The notes under the pieces: generated by a model
Told to the model about the DNA's origin: nothing
Database searches by the model: none
What the model saw: the letters and a program-made list of their open reading frames with translations, nothing else
Assembly (NCBI GenBank): GCA_017481575.1
Contig: JAFUPA010000068.1
Coordinates: 42,117-106,116 of the forward strand
DNA: 64,000 bases
Direction: 5' to 3'
Source of the DNA: Clostridia bacterium
Lineage (GTDB): Bacteria > Bacillota > Clostridia > Oscillospirales > Acutalibacteraceae
Shown here: one piece after another, positions 1 through 7,154 of the stretch
Layout of the letters: each line of letters starts with the position of its first letter
How positions within the stretch are numbered: the first letter of the stretch is position 1
Made by a program: the position numbers and the translations under genes

Positions 1-1
1 C

Positions 2-562
2 GACGGCGACCTTGAGGTTGAGGACACTCTCGTAACAAATTATAAGGCAGAAATCGTTGACCCCGTTATGGCTACGGGCAAATATACTCTTACAACAGAG
101 GTTGAGGTTGACGGTGCTGTGAACACAGCGGCAATTATGGTTAAGGGTAACGACCTTTGCATAGAAACATATTCACAGGAAGCAACAATCAGAATGCTTG
201 TTCTTTCTGGCAAAACATACCTTGTTATCCCTATGGATTTAGGCTTGATTAAGGGAGTTTACGGTGAAATTGATAAGGAACTCAATATGAACGTAGGCAC
301 ACCTGCAAAGGTTACTTATCTCAAGTCAGAATATGTAACAATCGACGGAGTGGAATATATCTGTGAAAGCTACCAGCGTGAGGACGGCGGTGTGACAGAT
401 TATTATTTCAAAGACGGTAAATGGGTAATGATGGGCTCAACTTCCGAAGGTGAAACACAGATCCAGAAGATTGTTGAATTCAAAAAAGGTGTTGACGAGT
501 CCTGCTTCAGCTTAAGCGGATACAAAGAAGTTGATATGAGCGGCTTGATGGCACAGCAGTAA
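2..562 (+). CDS. 3' part of a beta-rich, probably exported protein of unknown function
   Basis: The frame is open from the left edge of the window (first complete codon at 2) to TAA at 560-562, so the 5' end is missing; an internal ATG at 68 is not needed as a start. About 187 residues are visible. They alternate hydrophobic and polar residues in short beta-strand-like stretches (GKYTLTTEVEV, TYLVIPMDLGLIKG, VDGVEY-like segments), with no transmembrane helix in the visible part. The pattern recalls extracytoplasmic lipoprotein-like proteins of the LolA/DUF4412 type, but that is only a resemblance. No catalytic motif is recognisable. A strong hairpin terminator follows directly, so the gene ends its own transcript. 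Confidence 0.7.
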   Translation, partial: DGDLEVEDTLVTNYKAEIVDPVMATGKYTLTTEVEVDGAVNTAAIMVKGNDLCIETYSQEATIRMLVLSGKTYLVIPMDLGLIKGVYGEIDKELNMNVGTPAKVTYLKSEYVTIDGVEYICESYQREDGGVTDYYFKDGKWVMMGSTSEGETQIQKIVEFKKGVDESCFSLSGYKEVDMSGLMAQQ

Positions 563-575
563 TTGAATAAAAGAA

Positions 576-604
576 AAATCCTGCCACATCGGCAGGATTT
601 TTTA
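576..604. terminator. Bidirectional intrinsic terminator
   Basis: A stem of AAAATCCTGCC against GGCAGGATTTT with loop ACATC is followed by a T run on the plus strand. On the minus strand the same hairpin is followed by TTTTTCTTTT. It can therefore terminate both the partial gene on the left and the convergent XRE gene. Confidence 0.85.
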
Positions 605-850
605 TTCGTCACGTCCAAGCAACCAATTGACCGAAACATTAAGAATGTCGGCAATGGCATTCAGTTCAATATCAGAAACGGGTCGTTTTTGTCCTTCAAG
701 CAGAGATAATGCAGGTGTACTCATTTCAATTCCCGAAAGCTGCAGCTTTGTGAGCAACTCAATCTGTTTCATTCCCTGTGCTTTTCTCGCTTGCGTCACT
801 CTTGCGCCAATAATATTTTTGTTACCTAATTCAAGCTTTCTAGGCTTCAC
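602..850 (-). CDS. XRE-family helix-turn-helix repressor
   Basis: This is a small cytoplasmic DNA-binding protein, 82 residues from the chosen start. It is essentially one Cro/C1-type HTH domain: GARVTQARKAQGMKQIELLTKL covers the first helices, then the recognition region near STPALSLLEGQKRPVS and the typical ending ADILNVSVNWLLGRD. A GTG at 859 would give 85 residues, but the Shine-Dalgarno-like GGGGGTGA overlaps it and sits 6 nt before a second GTG at 850, which is therefore preferred. A TATAAT lies at 874-879 on this strand. The gene is divergent from a 45-codon gene, with two TTGGTA..TACCAA palindromes between them, so autorepression plus control of the small gene is the natural inference. 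The target beyond that is unknown. Confidence 0.88.
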   Translation of the reverse strand: MKPRKLELGNKNIIGARVTQARKAQGMKQIELLTKLQLSGIEMSTPALSLLEGQKRPVSDIELNAIADILNVSVNWLLGRDE

Positions 851-900
851 GTTGCTCACCCCCTGATGACATTATTATATGTTCAAAAGGGGCTGATTTA

Positions 901-943
901 TTTGGTAATACCAAATATAATATGTTTAATTGGTTTTACCAAA
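901..943. promoter_or_regulatory. Two operator-like palindromes between divergent XRE and small gene
   Basis: TTTGGTA-A-TACCAAA (901-915) is a perfect palindrome, and TTGGT-TT-TACCAAA (930-943) is a near copy whose centre lies about 28 bp away. The first overlaps the -35 region of the minus-strand XRE promoter (TATAAT at 874-879). A plus-strand TATAAT (916-921) lies between the two sites. This geometry suits a dimeric XRE protein binding two operators and shutting both divergent promoters. Binding itself is inferred. Confidence 0.72.
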
Positions 944-958
944 TAAAAGAGGTGGAAT

Positions 959-1096
959 ATGGATTTATATGCGGAGTTAATCAAAATTTTAAAAGACAAA
1001 GCCTTTTGGGATTTTGTTTGTTCAGAGCTTGATGAAGAATATCTTAAAGAAATTGAATTAGCCGGGAACGATGAACGCTATCGGAATGCAAACTGA
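959..1096 (+). CDS. Small acidic 45-residue protein, unknown function
   Basis: The ATG at 959 follows a good ribosome-binding site (AGAGGTGG), and the frame runs 45 codons to TGA at 1094-1096. The product begins MDLYAELIKILKDKAFWDF and ends in NDERYRNAN. It is predicted mostly helical, is acidic, and has a cluster of aromatic residues near its middle; there is no signal peptide or transmembrane segment. It is divergent from the XRE repressor and shares its operator region. Such pairing is typical of repressor-controlled accessory proteins, toxin-antitoxin components or phage-like remnants, but no family is recognised. Evidence for translation is the RBS, the operators and the start position. 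Confidence 0.55.
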   Translation: MDLYAELIKILKDKAFWDFVCSELDEEYLKEIELAGNDERYRNAN

Positions 1097-1118
1097 CATA
1101 AGACATCATCAATTATGC

Positions 1119-1146
1119 TTGACGGCAAGCCAAAAACAGTTATAAT
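1119..1146 (+). promoter_or_regulatory. SigA-type promoter for the glycosidase-like gene
   Basis: TTGACG (1119-1124), a 16-bp spacer and a perfect TATAAT (1141-1146) lie 21 bp before the ATG at 1168. The implied 5' UTR is very short. Confidence 0.8.
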
Positions 1147-1167
1147 ATTTACAGGGTTGGTGATACA

Positions 1168-3261
1168 ATGAATACTTATTTTAACGAAATAACTGAAAAG
1201 CCCGTCAACACAAGCGGTAGCGGTGCAGTTTATAAAATCCCTGCAGGCGCAATGTGCGGTAACGGTGACCTTGGTGTTGTTTTCGATAATGACGATAAGG
1301 ATCTTATTATTCATATTTCAAAATGCGATTTCTGGAAATTTACCCCGGGCGCACATAAGGACGGAGGAATAAAAACCGTCGGCAGTCTGCGGATTAAGGA
1401 TGTTGACTTGTCCGTGTACAACATTAAACAATATTTTGACAAAGGTCTCCTCGAATGCAGGTTCAGTAACCTCGAAATGGAGTTTTTTGTTGCCCCCGAA
1501 AATCTTATTTACTTTGAAATAAAAGTGCCGGATTCTGCCGATTTTCCGATCGTGGCGGTTGAAATTCCCGACACCTGCAATTCACTCAATTCCGAGTTTT
1601 CCGAAAACGGAATTGACTGTTATGTACGCAGATTTGAGGGTGAGAGTCTTGAAAGGGATTCGGCTGTAATTGCTTGTTGCCGAAAGCTCGGCACACGCTC
1701 AGCCGACGGCTTTAATTACACTAGCTACTGCATCAGCGTTGTTACAAATTTTGATGCCGAGCAGTATGCCGACAAGGGTGTCGATATGGTTTTGCACGGT
1801 GACTATGACCGTGACAAAGTACGTACACAGGAGAAGTGGCAAGCCTTCTTTTCGGCTTCAAAGGTAACGCTTGAAGACAAAGAAATTGAAAAATTTTACA
1901 ATTCAAGCCTTTACCACCTCGCAGGCTGTATGGGTAACAAAGAATTCCCTCCCGGATTGTTTGGCAACTTTATAACAGATGATTTCTTCCCCTGGGCAGG
2001 AGATTATCATATGAATTACAACTACGAAGCGCCCTATTACTGCATCTTTTCCGCCAATCATCCCGAGTTGTTTGACGGTTATATGACACCTGTCAACGAG
2101 ATGAGTGAATATGCAGAAAAGTTTGCAAAGCTTTTCGGTTGTAGGGGTTATGCTTTTCCCGTGAGCTTCGGCCCGAAGGCGCTTGATGTTTTCACACATA
2201 AGGATTGTAAGGAGCATGGCATACTTTTCCTCGGTCAGAAGAGCCACGCCGCCTATGCTTGCGTAATCCCGATAATGCACTGGTTTTCAACATACGACAA
2301 AGAATATGCGCTTGAAAACTACTATAATTTTGTGTTGAATGTTGCCGCTTTCTGGGAAGATTATCTTGTCAAGGAAAAGGGCAGATATGTAATAAAAAAC
2401 GATGCGGCACACGAAATTCCCTATTACCGTGGTGAGAAGTTCAGATATTGGTCGCACAAGGGTCAGATTGAAGCCGTGAACGCCATAAATTCGCTCGGTC
2501 TTGTAAAACTGTTGTTTGAAGGCATTTACGATATGGCAAGGGAGCTTGGTCTTAACGCTGAAAAATACCCCGTTTGGGAGGATATTATTGAAAATTTAAG
2601 CGACTTCCCTACATTCATAAAGCACGGCAAAAGGTGCTTCCGCTACTCAAAAAGAGGTATACGTTGGAGAGACGAAAACACCGTCGGCCTTCAGCATATT
2701 TATCCTGCTTCGCAGATTGGTCTGTCTTCGGGTGAAAAGCTTCTTAAAATTGCAAGAAATACATATTTCATCAACGACAGACGTCTTGACGATAACGGCT
2801 CGAATTCATACCTCCCCGCAGGTGCGAGAATCGGTGTAAATCCTGAATTCCTGATTGAGGGAATTCATCAGAACATAAAGGAATTCGCTCTGCCGAACAG
2901 ACTTTTCCGTCATCACGGCGGCGGTATAGAGCACCTCACAATGGTTCCTGCAACCATTAACGAAATGCTTATGCAAAGCCACGAGGGAGTTATAAGGCTC
3001 TTCCCTTGCTGGGACAGGAAATCCTCCGCTTCGTTTGAAAATTTGCGCGCGGACGGTGCTTTTCTTGTTTCTGCGGAGCTTAAAAACGAGCAGATTTCTT
3101 CTCTCAAAATCAAAAGTCTTAAGGGAAGAGTATGCAAAGTTGAAGCTTCAGAAATCAAGTCCGTGGTAAGAGAAGCGGACAAAAAGCAAATCCCGTTCAA
3201 AAAAGACGGTAATGTCGTTTCTTTTGAAACACAGGAAGATACTGCGTATGTTCTTATATAA
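1168..3261 (+). CDS. Six-hairpin glycosidase-like protein (GH95/DUF5703-like)
   Basis: This 697-residue protein has no signal peptide and is therefore probably cytoplasmic. The N-terminal ~250 residues are beta-rich and include AGAMCGNGDLGVVF and HISKCDFWKF, resembling the DUF5703/GH95 N-terminal domain in which a GNG/DLG motif precedes a trp-rich strand. The rest is rich in aromatic residues and helices (for example DDFFPWAGDYHMNYNYEAPYY near residues 270-290, then HGGGIEHLTMVPATINEML near 585-605), as in (alpha/alpha)6 six-hairpin glycosidases. The general Asp/Glu acid cannot be assigned confidently by eye. A likely role is intracellular hydrolysis of an imported oligosaccharide; the substrate is unknown. 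It is monocistronic, with a consensus promoter and hairpins downstream. Confidence 0.72.
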   Translation: MNTYFNEITEKPVNTSGSGAVYKIPAGAMCGNGDLGVVFDNDDKDLIIHISKCDFWKFTPGAHKDGGIKTVGSLRIKDVDLSVYNIKQYFDKGLLECRFSNLEMEFFVAPENLIYFEIKVPDSADFPIVAVEIPDTCNSLNSEFSENGIDCYVRRFEGESLERDSAVIACCRKLGTRSADGFNYTSYCISVVTNFDAEQYADKGVDMVLHGDYDRDKVRTQEKWQAFFSASKVTLEDKEIEKFYNSSLYHLAGCMGNKEFPPGLFGNFITDDFFPWAGDYHMNYNYEAPYYCIFSANHPELFDGYMTPVNEMSEYAEKFAKLFGCRGYAFPVSFGPKALDVFTHKDCKEHGILFLGQKSHAAYACVIPIMHWFSTYDKEYALENYYNFVLNVAAFWEDYLVKEKGRYVIKNDAAHEIPYYRGEKFRYWSHKGQIEAVNAINSLGLVKLLFEGIYDMARELGLNAEKYPVWEDIIENLSDFPTFIKHGKRCFRYSKRGIRWRDENTVGLQHIYPASQIGLSSGEKLLKIARNTYFINDRRLDDNGSNSYLPAGARIGVNPEFLIEGIHQNIKEFALPNRLFRHHGGGIEHLTMVPATINEMLMQSHEGVIRLFPCWDRKSSASFENLRADGAFLVSAELKNEQISSLKIKSLKGRVCKVEASEIKSVVREADKKQIPFKKDGNVVSFETQEDTAYVLI

Positions 3262-3293
3262 ATGCGGAAAGTGGATAAACAATATAAATCAAA

Positions 3294-3328
3294 GGGTTCA
3301 TACAGGATATCAAGTCCTGTATGAACCC
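3294..3328. repeat. 14-bp inverted repeat after the glycosidase-like gene
   Basis: GGGTTCATACAGGA (3294-3307) pairs perfectly with the segment 3315-3328 across a 7-nt loop. No T tract follows, so this is a stable RNA hairpin that may protect the 3' end rather than a classic terminator. Confidence 0.6.
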
Positions 3329-3390
3329 CTAATTATTCATTACGAAAATCCGTTCTTTTAATGAATAATGAAAAATGAATAATATAAAAA

Positions 3391-3428
3391 GAAAATCCTG
3401 CCGACAATAATCGACAGGATTTTCTTTT
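3391..3428. terminator. Terminator serving tRNA-Gln (minus) and the glycosidase-like gene (plus)
   Basis: AAAATCCTG and CAGGATTTT enclose an inner CGA/TCG pairing. On both strands the stem is followed by a T-rich stretch (TTTTCTTTTT). On the minus strand it starts about 5 nt after the CCA end of the tRNA. Confidence 0.8.
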
Positions 3429-3502
3429 TGGCAGCGGAATAGGGATTCGAACCCCAACAAACAGAGTCAGAGTCTGTCGTGCTACCGTTACACAATTCCG
3501 CT
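3429..3502 (-). tRNA. tRNA-Gln (anticodon CTG), CCA encoded
   Basis: On the minus strand a complete cloverleaf folds: acceptor stem AGCGGAA/TTCCGCT, short D stem GTG/CAC with GG in the loop, anticodon stem ACAGA/TCTGT around the loop CTCTGAC (anticodon CUG, reading CAG), and T arm with loop TTCGAAT. Discriminator G and an encoded CCA complete it. A perfect promoter lies upstream and a terminator downstream, so the gene is transcribed alone. A GlnRS gene lies further along in the same window. Confidence 0.95.
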
Positions 3503-3516
3503 AAAGAACGTTAGTT

Positions 3517-3545
3517 ATTATACACAACCCATTTTGTTTTGTCAA
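3517..3545 (-). promoter_or_regulatory. Consensus promoter of tRNA-Gln
   Basis: Read on the minus strand: TTGACA (3540-3545), a 17-bp spacer, TATAAT (3517-3522). The match to the SigA consensus is perfect, as is common for stable RNA genes. The rest of 3503-3592 is AT-rich with no gene. Confidence 0.9.
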
Positions 3546-3592
3546 CACTTTTTTGAAATTTTCTTAATATATTTTTGAATAAATTTTTATGC

Positions 3593-4669
3593 TTATTCTT
3601 TATTTGTTTTCTTTTCAAGAACAACTGCAACAACCAGTGCGGTTACACCTGCAACGAGCTTGCCGATGATAACGGCTAAAATATGCTCGTCGTTAAACGA
3701 GAGGGTAAAGGCGAGGTGGTCACCGAAAACAAAAGCGGCGGAAACCGCAAAGGCGAGGTTAAGCACTCTGCCTTTTCTGTTCATTTTGTCGGCACTTTCC
3801 ATTGTTGCAATGGAGTTTGCAAGCGTTGCGATAAGTCCGACCACGGAAACGTCATCAAGATCGAGCTTTTTGCCGAGTGCCGAAAGCGGCTTTTTGAGAA
3901 GCTTCGAGATAATCGCAATCAACGGAAAAGTTCCTGCAAGGGTGATGCAGATTGTGAAAACCGTTGCCGCACTTTCCATAATGGGTGCGGTGTTTTTAAG
4001 AATAGTTTTGCCTGTAAGCTCCTGAAAAATTCCGAGTGTGAGTCCGCAGGTGATAAGGATTGAGATAATCTTACCGAAAACGGAGAAGATTTTGATTGTA
4101 ACCGCCGGGACTTTTAAAAGACCGATTATAATGATAACGGAAATGAGTATTGCAGGGGAGAGGTTAAGAAGAACTGTCAGCGGTGAAATGCCCATTACAA
4201 GTCCCGAAACGAAACAGCCGACGGGGATTGTGCTGATGCCGCAAAGGAGTCCGAGAAGAACATCGTTGTGGTGCTCCTTTTTGCTTGAACGCAGAGCCAC
4301 GGGAATGGTGAAAGAAATTGTCGCACCGAGCATTGAAGCAACACAAAGTCCGTGGAATGAGCCGAGAAGCTCACTCTCTGCAATAGATTTTGCAAGCGAC
4401 GCACCGCCCATATCGTTGGCAATCAGAATTCCTGCGAGTGCGGACGGGTCAAAGCCGAAAAGGTTTGCAACGGGAGTTATTACGGGCACAAGCAGGTCGG
4501 CAAGTGCAGGCGCAATGGTCATCATACCAATCATTGAAAGCGAAAGCGGCCCGAACGTCATTATGCCCTTTTCAAATTCGTCACCGAGCTTTAACCGGTT
4601 GCCGAAAACCTTGTCCAGCGCACCGATTACGGCAAACACCGCCATTATTGTTGCAAGTACCTGTGCCAA
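3593..4669 (-). CDS. eutH: EutH-family ethanolamine-type transporter
   Basis: This is a 358-residue inner-membrane protein with about ten hydrophobic helices. EutH signatures are visible: GIMTFGPLSLSMIGMMTIAP, the NDMGGASLAKS stretch near residue 85-95, LGATISFTIPVAL, and HLAFTLSFNDEH near the C-terminus. Known EutH proteins help ethanolamine enter the cell. No eut enzymes (ammonia-lyase, microcompartment shell) occur in this window, so the substrate here is uncertain. It starts at TTG (4669) with a weak GGATG ahead of it; no better in-frame start is present. It is divergent from the TPP-riboswitch thiamine operon but is not under that riboswitch. Confidence 0.85.
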   Translation of the reverse strand: MAQVLATIMAVFAVIGALDKVFGNRLKLGDEFEKGIMTFGPLSLSMIGMMTIAPALADLLVPVITPVANLFGFDPSALAGILIANDMGGASLAKSIAESELLGSFHGLCVASMLGATISFTIPVALRSSKKEHHNDVLLGLLCGISTIPVGCFVSGLVMGISPLTVLLNLSPAILISVIIIIGLLKVPAVTIKIFSVFGKIISILITCGLTLGIFQELTGKTILKNTAPIMESAATVFTICITLAGTFPLIAIISKLLKKPLSALGKKLDLDDVSVVGLIATLANSIATMESADKMNRKGRVLNLAFAVSAAFVFGDHLAFTLSFNDEHILAVIIGKLVAGVTALVVAVVLEKKTNKE

Positions 4670-4752
4670 AAAATCACATCCGTTTTATATACTTGTAATA
4701 TTATACAAGGGACGGACGGTTAAAGCAAGACAAAAAATTCAAACAAAAACTC

Positions 4753-4781
4753 TTGCATTTATAATATTATAGGTTTATAAT
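4753..4781 (+). promoter_or_regulatory. Promoter of the thiamine operon
   Basis: TTGCAT (4753-4758), a 17-bp spacer and TATAAT (4776-4781) lie immediately upstream of the riboswitch aptamer, placing the transcription start only about 10 nt before it. Confidence 0.8.
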
Positions 4782-4796
4782 CACCTTACAATTAAA

Positions 4797-4890
4797 CAGC
4801 GGGGAGCTTGTATGACAGGCTGAGAGGAAGGTATGACCTTCGACCCATTAACCTGATTTGGATAATGCCAACGTAGGGATGCCTGAACAA
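4797..4890 (+). ncRNA. TPP riboswitch aptamer (THI element)
   Basis: The hallmark segments are present in order: GGGGAGC, CTGAGAGG, GACCCATTAACCTGAT and GGATAATGCCAACGTAGGGA. These form the pyrimidine- and pyrophosphate-binding arms of the TPP aptamer. It precedes thiM-thiE-HAD-thiD, so high thiamine pyrophosphate should lower expression of this salvage operon. Confidence 0.96.
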
Positions 4891-4901
4891 TAGTGTATTT
4901 C

Positions 4902-4939
4902 AAGGAAGTTACCAAATCGGTAGCTTCCTTTTCGTTTTT
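4902..4939 (+). terminator. Riboswitch-controlled terminator
   Basis: A 12-bp stem, AAGGAAGTTACC with GGTAGCTTCCTT and loop AAATC, is followed by a T-rich stretch (TTCGTTTTT). Lying directly after the TPP aptamer and 62 nt before thiM, it is the likely expression platform (premature termination when TPP is bound). Confidence 0.88.
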
Positions 4940-5001
4940 GGTTCGACGGTTCCGCTGAATAATTGAATAAAATTCCGATTATTCGGAGGAAAAGAGGATT
5001 T

Positions 5002-5823
5002 ATGTTAGGAAAATATCTTAATGAAGTAAGGAGTAAAACACCGCTCGTTCACAACATTACCAATTATGTAACAGTAAATGATGTTGCAAACGCTTTACTT
5101 GCCTGCGGCGGCAGTCCGATAATGTCTGACGAGCCTGATGACGTGGCAGATATCACATCAATCTGCGGCGGACTCAACATCAATATCGGTACACTTAACA
5201 AGCGAAGTATCGAAGCTATGTTTGTTGCAGGTAAAAAAGCAAACGAGCTCGGCCATACCGTTTTGCTCGACCCCGTGGGCGCAGGTGCAAGTGCGCTCAG
5301 AACAAACACGGCGCTTGAGCTTATGCAAAAGGTAAGACTTGATGTTATTCGAGGTAATGTTTCCGAGATTAAAACTCTCGCTCTCGGAAGCGGAACAACA
5401 AAGGGTGTTGATGCCGATGCCGCAGACACAGTAACTGAAGAAAATCTTGACTTGATGGTTGATTTTGCAAAGGCTTTTGCAAAAAAGACGGGTGCGGTTA
5501 TTGCAATCACAGGTGCAATCGACCTTGTTGCGGACGGTGAAAAATGCTTTGTTATCCGCAACGGCAGACCCGAAATGAGTCGTATCACAGGTACAGGCTG
5601 TCAGCTTTCTTCAATCGCAACCGCTTATGCTGTAGCCAACCCCGAAAACAAGACTGAGGCTGTGGCTGCTTCTGTGTGTCTTATGGGACTGGCGGGTGAA
5701 ATCGGTTATTCTTATATGCAGAAGGGTGAGGGCAACTCAACTTACCGCAACCGTATTATTGATGCGATTTACAATATGGATGCTGAAACCTTGAGCGAGG
5801 GTGCAAAATATGAAGTGCGATAA
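5002..5823 (+). CDS. thiM: Hydroxyethylthiazole kinase
   Basis: ThiM phosphorylates 4-methyl-5-(2-hydroxyethyl)thiazole with ATP, a salvage step of thiamine synthesis. The 273-residue protein begins MLGKYLNEVRSKTPLVHNIT; the TNYVTVNDVANALLACGGSPIM stretch, VLLDPVGAGAS and the ribokinase-type anion-hole motif GTGCQLS (near residue 195) are all diagnostic. The ATG at 5002 is preceded by GGAGGAAAAGAGG. An upstream in-frame TTG at 4963 lies before the ribosome-binding site and is not used. It is the first gene after the TPP riboswitch and overlaps thiE by 14 nt, indicating translational coupling. Confidence 0.97.
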   Translation: MLGKYLNEVRSKTPLVHNITNYVTVNDVANALLACGGSPIMSDEPDDVADITSICGGLNINIGTLNKRSIEAMFVAGKKANELGHTVLLDPVGAGASALRTNTALELMQKVRLDVIRGNVSEIKTLALGSGTTKGVDADAADTVTEENLDLMVDFAKAFAKKTGAVIAITGAIDLVADGEKCFVIRNGRPEMSRITGTGCQLSSIATAYAVANPENKTEAVAASVCLMGLAGEIGYSYMQKGEGNSTYRNRIIDAIYNMDAETLSEGAKYEVR

Positions 5824-6454
5824 AAAAGACCTCTTGCTGTATGCCGTGACCGACCGCTCATGGCTCAACGGGCAGACGCTTTTTGAGCAGGTTGAGGAAG
5901 CACTCAAAGGCGGAGCAACTTTTATTCAGCTTCGTGAAAAAGAGCTTGAAGACGAACTGTTTTTAAAAGAAGCACTTGAAATCAAAGAGCTTTGCCGTCG
6001 CTACAATGTGCCGTTTGTTATCAACGATAATGTCGAAATTGCACACAGAATAAATGCTGACGGTGTTCATGTCGGTCAGAGTGATATGCAGGCAAACGAT
6101 GTACGGATAATCCTTGGCAAGGATAAAATTCTCGGCGTTTCTGCACAAACGGTTGAACAGGCTCTCCTTGCTGAAAGTCAGGGTGCCGACTATCTCGGAG
6201 TAGGTGCGGTTTTTGCTACGGGCTCAAAGGCAGATGCCGATGATGTGAGTCACGAAACGCTGAAGGAAATCTGCAATGCAGTTAAAATTCCCGTTGTGGC
6301 AATTGGTGGTATAGGTAAACATAATGTCACAGAGCTTAAGGGTAGCGGCATCTGCGGAATTGCGGTTATCAGTGCGATTTTTGCGGCTGACAACATTCGT
6401 TTGGCAACAGCCGAGCTTAAAGAACTTACCGAAAAGGTGGTAAACGATGATTAA
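5810..6454 (+). CDS. thiE: Thiamine-phosphate synthase
   Basis: ThiE joins HMP pyrophosphate and thiazole phosphate to give thiamine phosphate. The 214-residue TIM-barrel protein shows QLREKE near residue 45, FVINDNVEIA, DGVHVGQSD near residue 85, LGVGAVFATGSK near residue 130 and VVAIGGIG with ISAIF near the C-terminus, all typical ThiE phosphate- and pyrophosphate-binding segments. The ATG at 5810 fits the upstream GAGGG; a GTG at 5801 is too close to it. Its start lies inside thiM and its end overlaps the HAD gene by 8 nt. Confidence 0.96.
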   Translation: MKCDKKDLLLYAVTDRSWLNGQTLFEQVEEALKGGATFIQLREKELEDELFLKEALEIKELCRRYNVPFVINDNVEIAHRINADGVHVGQSDMQANDVRIILGKDKILGVSAQTVEQALLAESQGADYLGVGAVFATGSKADADDVSHETLKEICNAVKIPVVAIGGIGKHNVTELKGSGICGIAVISAIFAADNIRLATAELKELTEKVVNDD

Positions 6455-7082
6455 AGGAATAGTTTTTGATGCGGACGGGACTTTACTCGACTCAATGTTT
6501 ATTTGGGATGAATTGGGCGAACGTTATCTTTCCTCGCTTGGTATTAAGGCAAAGAACGGACTTGGTGAAATTCTGTTTTCTATGACTCTCAAAGAGAGCA
6601 GTATTTATCTCAAAAACGAATACTCACTTTCAAAAACTCCGTTTGAAATTGAAGAGGGAATTTTAGAAATCGTTGAAGATTTTTATTTGAATGAGGTTGA
6701 GTTTAAAGACGGTGTCGCACAGTTTCTTGAAAAACTTTCGAAGAAGAATATACCTATGGTTATTGCAACCTCGTCAGACAGAAAGCTTTTGCTCGGTGCG
6801 TTGAAGCGCTTGGGAGCAGAAAAATATTTTAAGGCAATTCTCACTTGCTCGGAGCTGAACACAAGTAAAAAAGAGCCGTTCATTTACCTTGAGGGAGCAA
6901 GAATTCTCGGCACCGGGACGAATGAAACGGCAGTTTTTGAGGATGTTCTTTTTGCATTGGAAACAGCAAAAAAAGCGGGATTTGTCTGTGTAGGCGTTGA
7001 GGATATGTCAAGCATCAAAGACCGTGAAAAAATCATCGCAACGGCAGACTATTATATTAAAGATTTTACAGAAGAGTTTTAA
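6447..7082 (+). CDS. HAD-family phosphatase in the thiamine operon
   Basis: This 211-residue cytoplasmic protein begins with the HAD nucleophile motif FDADGTLLDS (Asp nucleophile near residue 8). Motif II is IATSSDRKLL near residue 108 and a Lys follows in NTSKKEP. A helical cap (about residues 15-80) fits the beta-phosphoglucomutase/phosphoglycolate phosphatase subgroup. It lies between thiE and thiD, overlapping thiE, so it is under the TPP riboswitch. Position suggests a phosphatase for a thiamine-pathway phosphate (for example thiamine phosphate to thiamine, or damaged intermediates); the substrate is inference only. Confidence 0.85.
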   Translation: MIKGIVFDADGTLLDSMFIWDELGERYLSSLGIKAKNGLGEILFSMTLKESSIYLKNEYSLSKTPFEIEEGILEIVEDFYLNEVEFKDGVAQFLEKLSKKNIPMVIATSSDRKLLLGALKRLGAEKYFKAILTCSELNTSKKEPFIYLEGARILGTGTNETAVFEDVLFALETAKKAGFVCVGVEDMSSIKDREKIIATADYYIKDFTEEF

Positions 7083-7154
7083 TCAAAAAAGCGGCAGATT
7101 GGGGGCACCACCTTATGTCGCTTAACAAAACGATGTTGAAAAGGAGTAATGAAA

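Noticed and set aside
3294-3328. Intrinsic terminator for the glycosidase-like gene
   Set aside because: The 14-bp stem is perfect but no T run follows; the hairpin at 3391-3428 is the better terminator, so this was listed only as an inverted repeat.
4038-4772. 244-codon open frame on the plus strand opposite eutH, ending near the thiamine promoter
   Set aside because: The sequence is low-complexity Ser/Arg/Thr typical of antisense frames and would run into the TPP promoter; eutH on the other strand is clear.
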